Both the position numbers and the translations under genes were made by a program. Under the pieces are notes generated by a model. The model did no database searches, had not been told where the DNA came from, and worked only from the letters and a program-made list of their open reading frames with translations. From positions 9,856,244 to 9,920,243 of the forward strand of contig NC_135778.1 in the NCBI RefSeq assembly GCF_028453695.1: a stretch of DNA of 64,000 nucleotides. The letters are read 5' to 3'. The DNA is from Augochlora pura (lineage: Eukaryota > Arthropoda > Insecta > Hymenoptera > Halictidae). Positions within the stretch are counted from its first letter, which is position 1, and the number at the start of each line of letters is the position of its first letter. Shown piece after piece: positions 11,701 through 24,972 of this stretch.

Positions 11701-14700
11701 GAACATCGAAAGAAGAAGCTAATATGTAACTGGTAACTAACTCTGGTAATCCGACTCATAAAATAATTTTTAATAATTACGTTAAAGAATTTTGCTATAA
11801 AAAACATCACGTCCCCCTTACTGTCAGATTAGACAAAGTTCTAAAAAATTGGCTATTCCTTTTCCGAATGTTAAACGGAGATCATTGTCATTTCCCTCGG
11901 AATCATAATTAATTGAATTGCAGATCAAACCACAAATAGCTAGGTAGTTGGTCATACATTTATTAATGCAAACGACGACGAAACAATCACTGGAATTGTT
12001 ACTAGCAATTACTTATGAATTGAAAAATAAAATCTCTATATAATTTCTGTTGACAATCTTAACATAGTCAAGGAAATGAAAAAAAAACATCAATCCTAAT
12101 TATCTAATCATTGATTTGTAAAACGAGTCGTACAAACACCAACGTATAAATCCCTGCGAAAGTGGAATCGATAATATTCAAATTCCAAGGTACATTGAAA
12201 TCCAATTTGAAGAAGTGGAACCAAGAATGGATACATTCAAATTCTTCCCCCCTACATGAACTCAGAAAAAGTATATTTTCTACCAACCCCGCAGTATATT
12301 TAACAAGAGGGAAATAAATTGTACTATTATAGTGCGTAATGTCCAAAACAGATGAACCTCTTTGTATCAACTGTGGCATTGAGCTGATACTTAAGTACAT
12401 CCTAATAGAATGTACATTGTACAACATCAGAAAGAAAGTAAAAATGACCAATATCATCAAAGATGTTTGGACAACTATAAATAAACAGTCAAAGTCATGT
12501 TCTATTTAGAAAAAAGCAAATTGTTTAGCGAAATTATATAGAAACTTAAAGAACGTAGATCAAGAAGATAATGTAATAATTCAATGAAAAGGGTTGAACA
12601 GCAATAATAGAAGTGCAGAATTTTATTTTGATCGAAAAAAACTACATAACACTTAGTTTTAATAGATTGTGTTCGAAATCTGCATAACCAGTCAGGCACT
12701 TACAGTGATTTGTGTTCGCATTACAGTAAATACTTCCCAATTCTCTTTCAACTTGTAAACAAAAATGAACAATATGGGAAGAGCAGATACGATTATTCGT
12801 GGCTATTTTTAAGTTACAGTTGTAGACTACCGGCAATTGTCAAAACGGGTCGCAAGACTTGAATAATCGAATCTCCTCTTTCCAAATAGTCCAGTTTCAT
12901 TTACAAGTTGTTTTCATTAGTATGGATTACAATATGTACGCGATTCGTGCCAAGTATAACTAAACAATTTTGTAAGATGCTGCCCTTCGTCCTGATACGA
13001 AAATACACAGATCGACGCAGTTCATACGGTTTTTCCCGATGAAATACGTGTAGATTTGCGAACGAAAAATTTTTAAAAAATCCCCATACATTTCCCGGAG
13101 GCAGACAAAGCAGTCAAAGCACACAAAAGCCCCTGAAACCCCCAGAATTCACTGGACCGCGTTGAAAAGCTGGAGACAGGTCCGAACGGGCGAAGGCCGA
13201 TCGATCAAGGGGATCAATCCGCGAAAAATCCACGGGTGAGGATCGGACGGCTGGTGTAATTGGCGCAATGCAGTCGTGTCATCCACGAGGACAGATAATT
13301 CCGTTCACACTATACGACCTTGGTACTATATCGCCTCTGATTCCAAGACGAACTTGGCTGGCTGCCAAAATACGGTCTGTAGGTCACTTCGTGTCTTGAG
13401 ATAGTCTTGTTTCTTTGGAAAGAAAGAAATAGGAACGGCCGGATAGCGAGTATGCGAAGCGGCGAACCGGTCGCGGATCGATCCGAATGCGGATCGTTCT
13501 TAGCCGGCCAGGAGCCATCGTAATCCCGATAGTTGACGATCACACTGGGGCACACACGATTTGCTGTTCGAGCGGATCTCTTTCTCTCCTCGCTCTGTCT
13601 CGGATTTTACTCCTTTTTTTTCGGCGCGTCGGGCCGGGTCGGGCCGGGCGACAAGTACGCTTCGTTATTCCGGACAATTGATATCAAATACGGGTCGGTG
13701 GATCCGCTTTTTCCCCTCTCGTTCATTTTCTTCGACGGGCACCGACGCGACCAGCTGCATTTCGACTCCAATTATCCGGCGATAGACCGGCCGGCGAGAT
13801 ATGAAACGACACGGCCCCCTTTCAAACACGACCGTGCAGAAAAACGAAAGCTGAAATTTCGATTAATTCGATCGCTCGACGCCATTAAGCCTCGCAAATC
13901 GGTCCCCGACGGAGCCGTTAAATACTTCCGATCGAGTTCCCGGCACCGAGTATTTGCCGCGCCGCGTCTTATTAGTGGCTTGTGGCTAGTTTTTCCCATT
14001 CCAAAGCTCCAGGTAAACGAAGAAATTCTGGTTTTTGAGTTTGCCATTATTCAATTAGAGCTATTACAATCACGCATATGATTGAACGAAAGCGTATTGG
14101 GAACAGGGATATTTATTGGGATAACGGAAATGAAAACTTTTATGAAGAGAAGTGAAAGGATTTTTTAATTTTTCACTTATTAATTCCTTGCCGTATTTCG
14201 ACGACTTTGCTTCGTGATGGAGATTTTTAATGACAACCTGTTAGGTATGAATGTTGTTCCAATACTGTGTTCTTTTTATTGACGTTTAAGGGTTCAAGCA
14301 AATCTAAGCACACGACGAAGATATATTTTCTTATTTTTCTAAGAAATTGTTACAATCGAAGACCTTTAATCATTATAACCATGAAGAAGATGTTAGCAGG
14401 TAGAACATGTCATTTTGGAGACTTAAAAAGAATTTACTAACAGTGCTATACACTATTTTTACAAAAATTACCGATCTCATTAATGTCTTCGATCGATATT
14501 ACCGATCGAATTCTTAATTTCTGTTCCATAGAATTGTTTTTGAACATTTTTATTTTGCATACAAATTCACGATCTACATATTGACTATCTTTAAAATAAA
14601 TCTCAAATGCAGATATCGTTCAAGGCTTAAAATTCATATTTTTCATAGTGTACGCGGCATAAATGTTCGCGAATTAAATTTTTGACATTAGCAAACAATA

Positions 14701-15591
14701 GCGACGGAAGGAAACTAGAAACGTGAACAGAAATGACTGAACAGTTCGGCTCATCGATACTCATTGTGTATCGATCAATGCTTTCGGAATGCTTGTGGAT
14801 TATACAATATTATGATCGTAAACATCTCTCTTTCGACGCAGAAGTCGTAAATGCAATCCCCTCCTCGAAATTAGTCATAATTTAGTGAGATAGGAAGTCG
14901 AACGCGTGATCGAGGCAGACCTCTGTTGACCCTTTCGCAGGCTTGTTTTCTTAGGTAGACGTTTGCTACCGTTACACGGATTTTACGAGTGCCGGTGAAT
15001 AAGACGAGACGGCGATCGGTAATTGTGTTTGAATCACGTCTGTTCCAAGTTCATAAACCGATCACATTTTATTGAGTATTTGAATGCTGGCACGTGGTAC
15101 AGTTACCTGACAGAATATTACCGTAAGTTAACGTAGAACCATCGATTTTATCTAATCCATACTAGACACTCACTAATTTGTACGGTGGAGCGAACCGCAT
15201 AGACAGTGGTGCAAATTATTTTTTAAACCAGATTTTGTTTTATTTATCTATATATACGGATCAACTCTCATCTATTTATAAGGACAAAAACAAAAGCGTA
15301 AATCGTGATGAATGACAGAGATTCGATGAATCGCGTTAGGATGCGCGATACTATAACTTTTAAATGTTAGTATTTCAAAACTAATTAAACGTTTGGCTAA
15401 TTTCTTTTGTTAGACGCATCAGCAGCATTAAAAAATCTCGGTTGTTATTATATCCTCAGACGTTAAAATTTCACTCAACTTGCTTCGAAATATTTCCAAA
15501 GAGTTTGCAAAGATCTAATGAACGGTGTCCCAACGACGCGGGTAAACAACGTGGCAAAAATTAAGTATATATAATGCAAAATTATGCTTAC
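8762..15591 (-). other. Shaker intron between N-terminal and T1 exons (6830 bp)
   Basis: AT-rich intron with GC-richer islands at about 9780-10330, 11080-11480 and 13090-13990. It contains one recognisable relic, the non-LTR retrotransposon tail on the plus strand at about 12213-12498. The open frames in the GC islands lack ATG starts or protein-like composition. Nothing is recognised in 14050-15590 apart from AT-rich sequence. Confidence 0.8.
12213..12498 (+). pseudogene. Decayed C-terminal tail of a non-LTR (jockey/R1-type) retrotransposon polyprotein
   Basis: Translated on plus, this gives KWNQEWIHSNSSPLHELRKS, then after two stop codons (about 12316-12331) PLCINCGIELILKYILIECTL and YNIRKK. 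The order W-x-x-E-W ... L-H-E-x-x-x-S, then C-x-x-C-x(8)-K-x-I-L-x-x-C-x-x-Y-x-x-x-R is the signature after the RNase H-like region of many insect non-LTR retrotransposon polyproteins, where a Cys/His cluster of the form CxxC...HIL..C ends the protein. Here the usual His is Tyr and the frame is broken, so it is inactive. No reverse transcriptase core was found upstream; the copy is 5'-truncated or eroded. Confidence 0.7.
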
Positions 15592-15715
15592 GTTGATGAC
15601 GACCCTCTCGCAAAAGTCATGATCGTGCGGTATGGGCTCGAAGTGCGTGACGCCTGTGTATTGGGTGTGGGGGTTTGGCCCATCCTCGTCCTGGCTGCTG
15701 AGTTTCGGCAGCGAT
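15592..15715 (-). CDS. Sh: Shaker Kv1 potassium channel, N-terminal linker and start of T1
   Basis: Internal exon of 124 nt. It begins with the third base of a codon after a good acceptor (ttattttacag) and encodes 41 residues, ending in FCERVVIN just before a GTAAGC donor at 15591. The first residues, SLPKLSSQDED, and the stretch HFEPIPHDHDFCERVVIN match the common N-terminal region shared by fly Shaker isoforms. The segment between them is lineage-specific. FCERVVIN is the first strand of T1, and joining to the 8761 exon gives VVINVSGLRFETQL. The required upstream exon must end with two bases of a codon (phase 2). Alternative first exons are known for Shaker in flies, so more than one upstream partner may exist. 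Confidence 0.95.
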
Positions 15716-17156
15716 CTGTAAAATAAACAATATCGGATGATTACCGCAGTCCTCGAGCGTTCTTGCATCACCTACGGGATACGTACCACAACCAACAACA
15801 TCAACAACAAGAACAATAAGAACAATAACAACAGTACATTGTATAGAAAGGGGAGATGTAGAAAACGAGAAACTGGGTTGCGACTAGCTCGGTACTAACA
15901 GGCCCTGTACCCAAGCTGTTCTCTTAATGAGCTACTAGACAGGTAAGCCGGCGCAGGTCGACGGCCTGGCGGAGCTTTGTCCAAGCTCGATGGATCGTTC
16001 GAGTCTCGCGCGGATCGATCGTGGATCGCGGCTCGGCTCGGATCGATCTCTCGATTCTGTTGAACACAGGATAGCACTAGCGGCGTTCCTACTGGAATGC
16101 GGTTGTTAATTAACAGACTACTGGACCAGGAAATCGCTAGCCGATTCTACCGCGAATTGGATCGCCGAGAGACAGACAAGATGGCGGGATCTGGATTGCG
16201 GGTCCTTTCTCGATCGGTTGCCATTGGCGATACGTACGACATCGAAGCTGCCTGACTCGTCTCGGCGAAGAAAGACTGGTATCCGTTTCCGAAAATATTG
16301 AGGAACGCCGATCGCCGATTGCCAATTGCCGATTGGCAGGCGGACTGCCAACCAAATACCCGGATCCCGATCGACAGTCATCGGAATGGCGACGACAGCG
16401 CCGCAGGCTCGCCGCCAACACTCCGACTCTGTCTTTCCCTTCGTTGTCTTTTTTATCGCGCAGTTGCAGCCGGAGCTGCGACCTATCGCCCCTAAACCGT
16501 ACAACGACCGACGACGATTTCGATGGTTTCGCCTCACCGGAACCGTCGGCTCACTTTCTAGCTACACTGTCTTTGGATCACACCTTAATCCTCGGACAAT
16601 GGCGTGGCCCTTGGCTACGGGAAACTTTCCGGCAACCAACTCTCGACGAACAGAGTCGGCCGACCTCCGATCGAAGATCCTCTTAGCGTCAGAGGAATTT
16701 TCGGGGTTAGAAGCCAACCATATCTTCCTCTGAGCACCGTCGAGGCTGTCGTCAAAGGCTTCGACAGTGGCTGAAGTTTGACCATTTTTGTTTTAATAAA
16801 GACGATCTTGTTTGTCGACGTATTAGTCGTTAATTGTAAGCTCGAATACAAGTTTATTCGTTTTTCCAGCTGATTGGACGACGAATAAACGGATTTGATA
16901 AGGTGCCATAAAGATAATATATAAACGGTAGTTTTTAGTAATGTTTCTTAGTAAATTTATGTTATATAAATTAAATGACTTTAATATTGTGGAAATTTTT
17001 AGGGTTGATGCGTGACACTTAAGAACTTTCTTAATTAATGGAGACAATTTTTGTTTTCTGTATATCGTCGTTCAATTTTATACCTAGATTTTGATTACAG
17101 ACAGGATCAGATTCTGTTTTGTTTAATAAGAAACGAATAGCATTTATGTTTAATAC

Positions 17157-17247
17157 ATTATTTTAGTCAATTATTTTAGTACATTATTTTAGTATATTAT
17201 TTTAGTACATTATTTTAGTACATTATTGTAGTACACTATTGTAGACA
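17157..17247. repeat. 13-bp tandem repeat, about 7 copies
   Basis: Units of the form ATTATTTTAGTAC follow each other from 17157. The last two units are more diverged (ATTATTGTAGTAC, ACTATTGTAGAC). It is AT-rich minisatellite sequence with no coding meaning. Confidence 0.9.
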
Positions 17248-18433
17248 TTATGCATGAAAATGTTCTACATTGATTATAATTTCTTTGACATGAAGTTTGC
17301 TTCTGTGCTCTGTAACATTCGCGAGTCTTGCTTAATACAGAGCGAATAGATAGGAGATTTACTTCAGTTAATATGTACGCACGAGGTGTACGTCGTAACA
17401 GGATCGATTATTTCGAAATGTCAGTCAAGTTATTCTTCGACTAACGAGATATAATGTTATATAATTTACTTATAACCTGGTATAGCGAGGTATAACTAAA
17501 AGTTGGTTGCGTGCTATACACAAGCCATGGAGGATTTCAGATCTGCGAAGCAAAATTAATTCTCGTTCGGCAAATTGTATAAGATAAATAATAAAGGATA
17601 TGATAGTGAATCGGAGTCCGTGATGTACGCGTTGAAATTTCATTGAATACATTATTTATTTCTATACAAGTCTCGAATAATTATTGCAACTGTATCTTTG
17701 CTACATCATTCACCCTTTGTGGAAACTGGATTATGTATATAAGACTCGAATAATAGGAAAAATTGACCATATATTCTGATCTTCTGTACCATATAAAATG
17801 AAATGATGTATTTGCTACTTCTGTACCAACATTCGTCCTCAAAGGTTTAATAAGCCCTACTATAATTAGATCGCTATACCATCGTCTGTGCAATCTAATA
17901 GTAACTCCACTTGATGCCGAGGAGTAATTTAGGTCCGCAATGCGCGTACCACCGTTCTCAAAACGGGTTGTAATTATAAATAAACGATTTGCAGAAATAT
18001 TTTTAGCATCATTCTACATCCCAGGAAATGCTTAAACCCATTAATGCTTAAAAATAATATAAAAACCTCAAGTAATGGAGGCTGAAGACCCCTAGAGTAT
18101 AATGAATAGCGTATAAGTAACATAGCTATGAATTTGGTCCACGGAGGTGTTCCACAAGGCGAAGCGGCAAGACGCGAGAAAGAAAAAGGAGCAAGAAAAT
18201 GAAAAGTGGAAGGGCGACGTGCCGCCAAAGAGCATCTCCACGTTCCACTTTGTAGAGCGGAGAAGGCTCCGGGTCGATTCCCAGCCTTGCGCCCGCTATT
18301 TCCCCGCGGTTCCACGCCAAAAATTTATTCCTCGACATTGCTGGGGTGAACAGCATCTTAAAGCGCAGTATTTGGAACGTATAAAACGGAAAATCGGTCA
18401 AAGCAGTTCCAAACTGCGTTTCCGCACATAGTT

Positions 18434-18435
<2 letters not shown>

Positions 18436-18484
<49 letters not shown>
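18436..18484. repeat. (GA)n microsatellite, about 24 units
   Basis: An uninterrupted GA run on plus (CT on minus), inside a GC island of the large Shaker intron. Confidence 0.97.
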
Positions 18485-18485
<1 letters not shown>

Positions 18486-18762
18486 AAGATTTAGATTGTC
18501 GTTTTTCGAAGAAATCTGTGATTCAAAGTACACCATGATACCACGTTATATATATAGAATCGGAACAACGCGAGGTTTATCGGGTCAACTAGGACAAGCG
18601 GGGCACCAGGAACTGTGCTTTCGACTTCCTTGTCCTAGTTCCATCAAAAAAGTGTCTCAGGGTGGCGCGCGGCTAAGTGACCTTGGCTCGGCAGAGTCGC
18701 AACGCGCATAAATATAATCAGTGATCGGCGCCAAGCATTCGTCGAAGGTGACAGGCCTGTTA

Positions 18763-19251
18763 TCACGCGACAGTGCCAACCGTTTCGGCCCGAGACAAAT
18801 GTTTCTCGCTTTCGTTGGGAAGGTCGCGACCGATTCCAGAAATAAAGGGCCAGATTAGCCGGGCCACGCTAACAAAAGATAGGAGTTGCGCCCCTTCCCT
18901 ACCCCCGTCCAATCTTCCGGCTCGTAAGCTCTCTCCCGTGGACGGCACTCGATGCCGGATACCGGAGGAGCTTTCACGCCAACCCGCAAATTTCGCCTCA
19001 AAGCTGTGCTCTTGTTCCGAAGCAGCCGGTGACTGGCCGAAAGCCGAGCTTTCTTCGAAGTGCTCGCCAACTATGGACATTGCCTCCGGACTCCCGTTTC
19101 CCACGGAAAGATGTTGACTTCCTGAAGTCGCTGTCGTTAGACATTGCTTAGCCTCCGCCCCGGAGCAGCCTCTAATGAAACTCGAAGACTCTCCGGTCTC
19201 GTGACCGAACACGACATTCGCAGGATAGCAGTCCACATCTTGATCTTTCAT
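18763..19251 (-). CDS. Low-confidence ATG-led ORF of 162 aa within Shaker intron
   Basis: The ATG at 19251 has A at -3. The frame runs 162 codons through a GC island and starts MKDQDVDCYPANVVFGHETG, with no repeats and a mixed polar composition. A hydrophobic stretch near residues 128-142 (SFVSVARLIWPFISG) could be a membrane helix. The complementary strand is also open for 114 codons, which is typical of CpG-rich non-coding islands and weakens the case. It lies on the same strand as Shaker but far from any exon. No family is recognised. Confidence 0.15.
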   Translation of the reverse strand: MKDQDVDCYPANVVFGHETGESSSFIRGCSGAEAKQCLTTATSGSQHLSVGNGSPEAMSIVGEHFEESSAFGQSPAASEQEHSFEAKFAGWRESSSGIRHRVPSTGESLRAGRLDGGREGAQLLSFVSVARLIWPFISGIGRDLPNESEKHLSRAETVGTVA

Positions 19252-20189
19252 GGTTGGGAAACGTTGATGGCAAGTTCTTCACCGATCTAGGCGTGACGGT
19301 GGATGACTTTTTCTAGAAGAACTTTTTCTAAGAACAGCTTTTGCAAGGTCTCTTCGAACTGTATATATTGAATGAACTTCTTTTGAGATGCCAATTAGGA
19401 TTAGGATCGAAATAATTGACATTATTTCTGCTCGGAATGCATCGAGCACTTAAAATCGCCGAAGTGGCAAACATTTCCTTGGCGATCATGTCTGTAGGTT
19501 TAAGGGTTACTTTCGGCCAGGAAACGCGAGCGAAAACCGTTGAATAAAATGCGCGTTGAGTATTTACTCGGTAAAACGCAGGATCGTTCCCGGCGAGATC
19601 CGAAGGTCTCGCGGCCTCCTCGTCAGTGTCAACAAGATATTCAAAGCGTCGATGGGGGTAGGTGTTCGCGCAGTTGCGCGCCCTCGAGTCTCTCGCGGCG
19701 CAGAGAAGCTCGACGTCACGCCGCCGGAGGGGAAAAATCGATATTTCAATTTAGTCGTTTAATTACGTCGCCGGTGGCGGGACAACGGCCGACTATTTAT
19801 CAAAGTCCGCGCGCGACGTTTCTGAGGGAAAACACCGCGGCCCGTACTCGAACTCGACGGAAACGCGACGCTACGGAGGAAACGGGGTCTGACGTGCGGG
19901 CGTACACGTCGCGATCGGTCGCTCGGTGACGGATGGTTTATTCCTAGAGCACCGATGACAGTCGATGCACTCGGAGCGTCACTGAGAATAGCCTGACGTA
20001 TCGCAGAAATAGACGCGCGACGCATCGGCAAGCACGTGTTGCCGCCTCGTCGTCGTGGTACGTGGCTTGAAAGCGTGGAAGAAAAATTTTCTTGTTGCAC
20101 TCCGGTCTCTTAATCGGAGAAATGATTATCCAGGGAGGTATAGCAAATGCTAATTATCGCGACATATTGGCTTGACTTTGCAGAGACAC

Positions 20190-21240
20190 TCGGTGGGCGT
20201 GGCTTCGTTTTCACTTTGTGTAGTTTAGGGGGATGTAGAAAGATTTGGAGGTATCAGAATCTTAATGGATGGCTGTCCACTTTGCTATGTCATAGGTAAA
20301 AAAGTCTTTAATGATCGTAGTTTCATTGCTTTAGTTTTGAATGCAAATAGAATAATATTCTATCAAACGATGCGAACCTAGAGTGGCGTTCATATACTTA
20401 TGACCATCTCAGAAACCGATATAACTTCTGTATAAGTGGATTAAACGACTTGGATTTTTGAGACTAGTGTACCAATTAATGGCTAATATGCTTTATTTTT
20501 AATTTTACTATTATCACTTGGAATGACAAGAAAAATATAGAAAACTCTCGTTTTTAAATTTTAATTGAGTCTATAACGAATATTTAAAAATTGTTGTTTG
20601 TAGACTTCGGTAATTGATATTTACGCTGAAAATTTGTTTGAAATCGAGATCTGCGAAAGGCTCTTTTGAAATTTTTGTTACAAGTTTGGACAGAAAAGTT
20701 ACGAAACGAGAGCTTTCCTGCCATTTCAAATATGAGCATTAAGAAAATGCATTTCGGCTGTTACCTCGAAATTCACGTCGTTTAATATGGTCTGAAAAAG
20801 TTTTCGCATTTTAAAAAGTGTTCACCGCCATTGTATGTATAGTTTCGTGCGGTCTAGAAAAAGCAGGATCTTTTACGATTCCTGTCAGAAAAGTTGATAT
20901 TTTGTTACATTTCATACAGAAGCTTCTTTATGGTCGTGGCTCCGTTTGATGCCACTTTGACTGGATCTAGAATAAATTAGTTCTGCATCTTATGTTCCTA
21001 TAGCTCAAGAGATTTAGAAGAAACTGAACCTTTTCGAATGCTATCAGAATATTGACAGAAGTCTGTTTACTTTGCTATGTCCAACGAGGAAGTTTTTGCT
21101 CTCGGTGCAAGTTTTATTAATATTCGATCTAGAGAACAACGTAGGAGGAGCTAGATCTCTTCGAATGCTATCAAACTGTACCTAGAGAATCCTGAGTAGG
21201 CGTGGCTTTGTAACTCGCAGTCTCAACAAAGGCATAATAA
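20190..21240. repeat. Diffuse decayed repeat region
   Basis: Several short phrases recur with divergence: GGCGTGGCTTCGTTT (20197), GTCGTGGCTCCGTTTGATG (20934) and AGGCGTGGCTTTGTAAC (21198); CACTTTGCTATGTC (20279) and TACTTTGCTATGTC (21068); and TTCGAATGCTATCA twice (21034, 21157). This suggests an old repeat with degenerate copies. No coding potential or terminal repeats were found. Confidence 0.45.
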
Positions 21241-24200
21241 GCAGTAAAATGTGTCAATAGCACCAGAAAAAATAAAACTAACGCGCGAACACGATGACCA
21301 GCAGCTCCCGCTGCATTTTTACCATTCTCGTGGCCATGCAGTGGTTGCAATTAACGTGCTAGTCAATTTGACAGTGATTTTTCGCTGGAAACGCACGACG
21401 GTCACCGTTAGAACGCGCTTGGGAACTGTTTCGTCCCAGTCAGACAGCATTATCCGCAGGCACAATGACGAAGCGGATAATGCCTATCCCGTGTACAAAA
21501 GCCGGGCTCGACAAGTGCATTCGAAAACAAAAAAAAAAAAGAGAGCGGTATATACAATATCGCGGTCGGTGGATGGGCGTCGAGCAGAGAATGCATATTT
21601 ACAGAAATCTATTCTCCGAGTTTCGTTGACACCCGCGCGTCCGCCCCTGAAGGGATTAATTCCGAGCTCCTCATTAATGTCTCTGCCGTGTATCTCGGGG
21701 ACAATAAAGGTATTCTGTCTCGGATCGACGACGACAAAAATAAGGATTAAAGTCTCCGCGGGGTGAGGTGAGCGGGGCTGGTTGTTATTGTTGGTCGGAT
21801 CACAATGGCATTGTTCGCGGTAGGCGGGGCAACGATCGCCGATAGAAGTCGATTAAGAAACACTCGAAGGAGCCCGCCCGTTCGACGATGTCCGGGCACT
21901 TCGACGCGGTCTAATTGCCGGACGGTCACTCGTCCGCATCGAGATCAGCCCTGGAGACGAACCAGAGATTCGCCCGGTTGAATGGAAACCTCGCGGCCAT
22001 TGTTGTCGCTGCGGCTCCGCGGCCGCAGAAACAGACAGAGGGGTTTATTTCCAGTCGTGAATGGGGATACACCGGTGTGCACGGAGAAAGGACTCGTTCC
22101 GGTGTGCCCACGTATCCGAAGACCGACTGAAAATAGCGCGTCGTCTCGCGGAAATACTCCGAGAATGCTTCCACCGTGACCCAGAAACCGCTGTCGTCGA
22201 CCACCCAGGCCAAGAATCACGCGTACGACACCGTAGAAACCTCCTTCCGATCGAAAATTTTCTACTGTTCGACCTCAATAAATTTATCGAAAGTTCATCT
22301 CCACGTAGTCTCGTTTGAAAAGTTCAAAATTTAGCCTACATTCCTCGCAGTCGATTTCGACAGTTAACCCCTTGCGCTACGACTTATTTCACAGTTACGT
22401 GGAGTAGCATTTATTTGTTACTAGCAAACTTCTTCGTCGGATAGAAAATTTATATTTATTATATAGCAATCATTGTTTCAATGTTTAAATATTAATAATC
22501 ATTTAAATTCAATTTATGGGATGCGAATAACGTACATATTTAGTAGATTGTGTACCAAATCTTTATAACGAGTTTGCCACGATACTATAGAGCAAGGGGT
22601 TGAAGAACGCGTACGAAATAGATACACGCTGCGTTCGTAGAAAACTAACTCAGATTTTCGAAAAATTCACATGGCACGGAAATGTTGTAGATTCATTGAA
22701 CTAATTAGAATGTTGTAATTTTTTTGAGAAGTGTGCAAGTTCTGTTTGACTGTCTTTACACTTTCCTCGCATGCAACACTTTTATAAAACGTATAATTCA
22801 ATGAAGAACAATAAAAGTCTATTTCCCCTCTTCACGTGGAAGAACGATATGGACATTTCTTAAAGCAATGATAATATAAGTGATCATTATAGATTTTAGT
22901 ATGAATTATTCCAGCCATCCGCAAAGGTGGTCGCGCGAACGATTTAAGTGAGAACGTAATCGTTGATTCAATTAAAGCGTCGCTCGGGCTGCGGACGCCG
23001 CGCCACAGAGCTCGTATCGAGAACCGCGGTGGAGTACTTCTACAGAGACAACTGCGTAGAATCGAAGACAAAGACGAATCGCGGTCTATTCTGCGATCTT
23101 CAAACTCAACGCGTCTTGGAAAAACATACTGGCCGCAGACATTCCTCATCTCTCGACAGCTTAGATACTCTTAGCGCGGCGGTTTCGTCACCTGGTCGCT
23201 ATGTTTAATTGCCGAGTCTAAAACCGATTGCGCGGCCTCGCTATTGACAGAAAATAGATCGCATCGCGAACGCCACGCGTCACTGTCAGACGAAACATAT
23301 GGCCGGTCCGAGGAATATTTCGAGTGGGCAAGGTCCGAAATCTTCGAATAATATTAATTGGAGGGCCGAAATTCCGTCGGCCCGCTCGAGTATCGTTGTT
23401 CCCCGAAATAGAGAGATATATCCTCCATGGTGTTCTACGCGCCTCAGGCGACCTCCGGGGAATCGTTAATCCGGGACGCTGCTCCTTCATTCGTTCCTTA
23501 TCTTCCTCCTCCGAGCCCGCTGCATCTATGTAAATACGACGGACGAGAAAAGAGTATTTATACACCGGTGGATCGTGCTTCCAATTACCGACATCGGCCT
23601 CGACGCGACGCTCGGTAGTGTTTGGGCCCAGAAGCGGCGCAAGCCTTTCGGTTCCATCGAATATACTCGAGACGATTTCAAATTGTATACTTTGGTTACG
23701 CTAGCTATTTATAGACTACAGATTTTTATGCAAAATAAAAATCGCGCACGTTTGTTGCAAGAATCAGGAGCTTCTTCCTTCGTTTAATAACCATAACGGG
23801 TTGAAAGCAACGCATCGTACTCCTTGCTTCCTTCGCTCCTCTTTCACGTCAAAATTACAGGCATCATTTTTGTCATAAATGCATAAAATCGGCGATCTAG
23901 TCACTTATTATATAACATCTGCAAAGTAGTCACAAGCTTAACATTTCGCTTTGAAGTTCGAGCTTCCACTTTGCTTTCATCTTCCTTCGTTAGCCCTTTG
24001 AAGGGGAACGTCGTCATATTGACTCGCGATTTTTTAAAGCAATGCAAACGAATAATTTATGCAACGACGTAACAAAAATCCAATATTGATTTTCCTTTTT
24101 CATAGTAGCTGTGTCGTATATTTTGTTTAGTATCTTGAAAAGATCCTCGCCCAAGAGAGGAATGTCTTTTGCATTCGAATTCACTTTGATATGAAAACCT

Positions 24201-24972
24201 GGAATTTCGTCAAAGCAGAAACCTCAATCGAGCTTAAACTTCAGACATAAAAATCATGCCAAATGCACATTTTTGACAATTGATACATTTTTATGGCGAT
24301 GCTTTGAATGTAAATTGATTGTTGATTCTTTCGGAGCGAGTACCGCATGATTTGCAATTCGATTTCGCTCACACAAGCTCGAACTTATAGCGGCATAGTA
24401 ATTGCTGTTCCCTCCCCACTGTATTTCCGTGTGTTTACACAGATTCGCGTGGCTCTCACGTTTCCTGGTAGGGCGCGGGGGCGTTTCACCATAAAAATAG
24501 TTCTGGTCTCCTCGGCCGTGAGCACGGTTCTCCGGTGTTTATTGACGTGCCATTTATGCTGTGCATAGTACAACCGGCGATCGGTCATAAATGTGCTTCT
24601 ATCTTCGTAGCGGCTCGTGCACCAAACAATCTTACGTAATCTCGGAGAGGTTTCTATTCGGAGTAATCCACGCGTTTTCTCGGAAAGACGGCCACGTTCA
24701 ACAAACACCGTCCCGGGCTATCGCAAGGACAACGCCCACGCTAATTGGTCACTCGGTCTACGTCTCTGTCCCCTTTCATTTCTCCCCATGGTCTCATCCG
24801 TCGCGATAAGATCGACGGCCTGAAAATTGGGTTAAAGCTCCGGCCGGTTTAATCGTTCGATCGAGCAGCCGCCAGCTTCTCGCGATTCTCTTTTTTCCTG
24901 CTTGCAAATCTTGCTCCCCCCCTCCCCCTCCCCCTGACGATTATCGGCTGCCGTTCGATTTCCTCTTACAAT

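Noticed and set aside
13533..14081. 182-codon plus-strand open frame
   Set aside because: Non-ATG start, several overlapping open frames on both strands, GC-island composition.
16490..16504. Minus-strand LYGLG, the same five residues as in the fly ShB inactivation ball
   Set aside because: There is no ATG just before it (the frame opens at GTG), the surrounding residues do not match the ball peptide, and no phase-2 donor follows. Coincidence.
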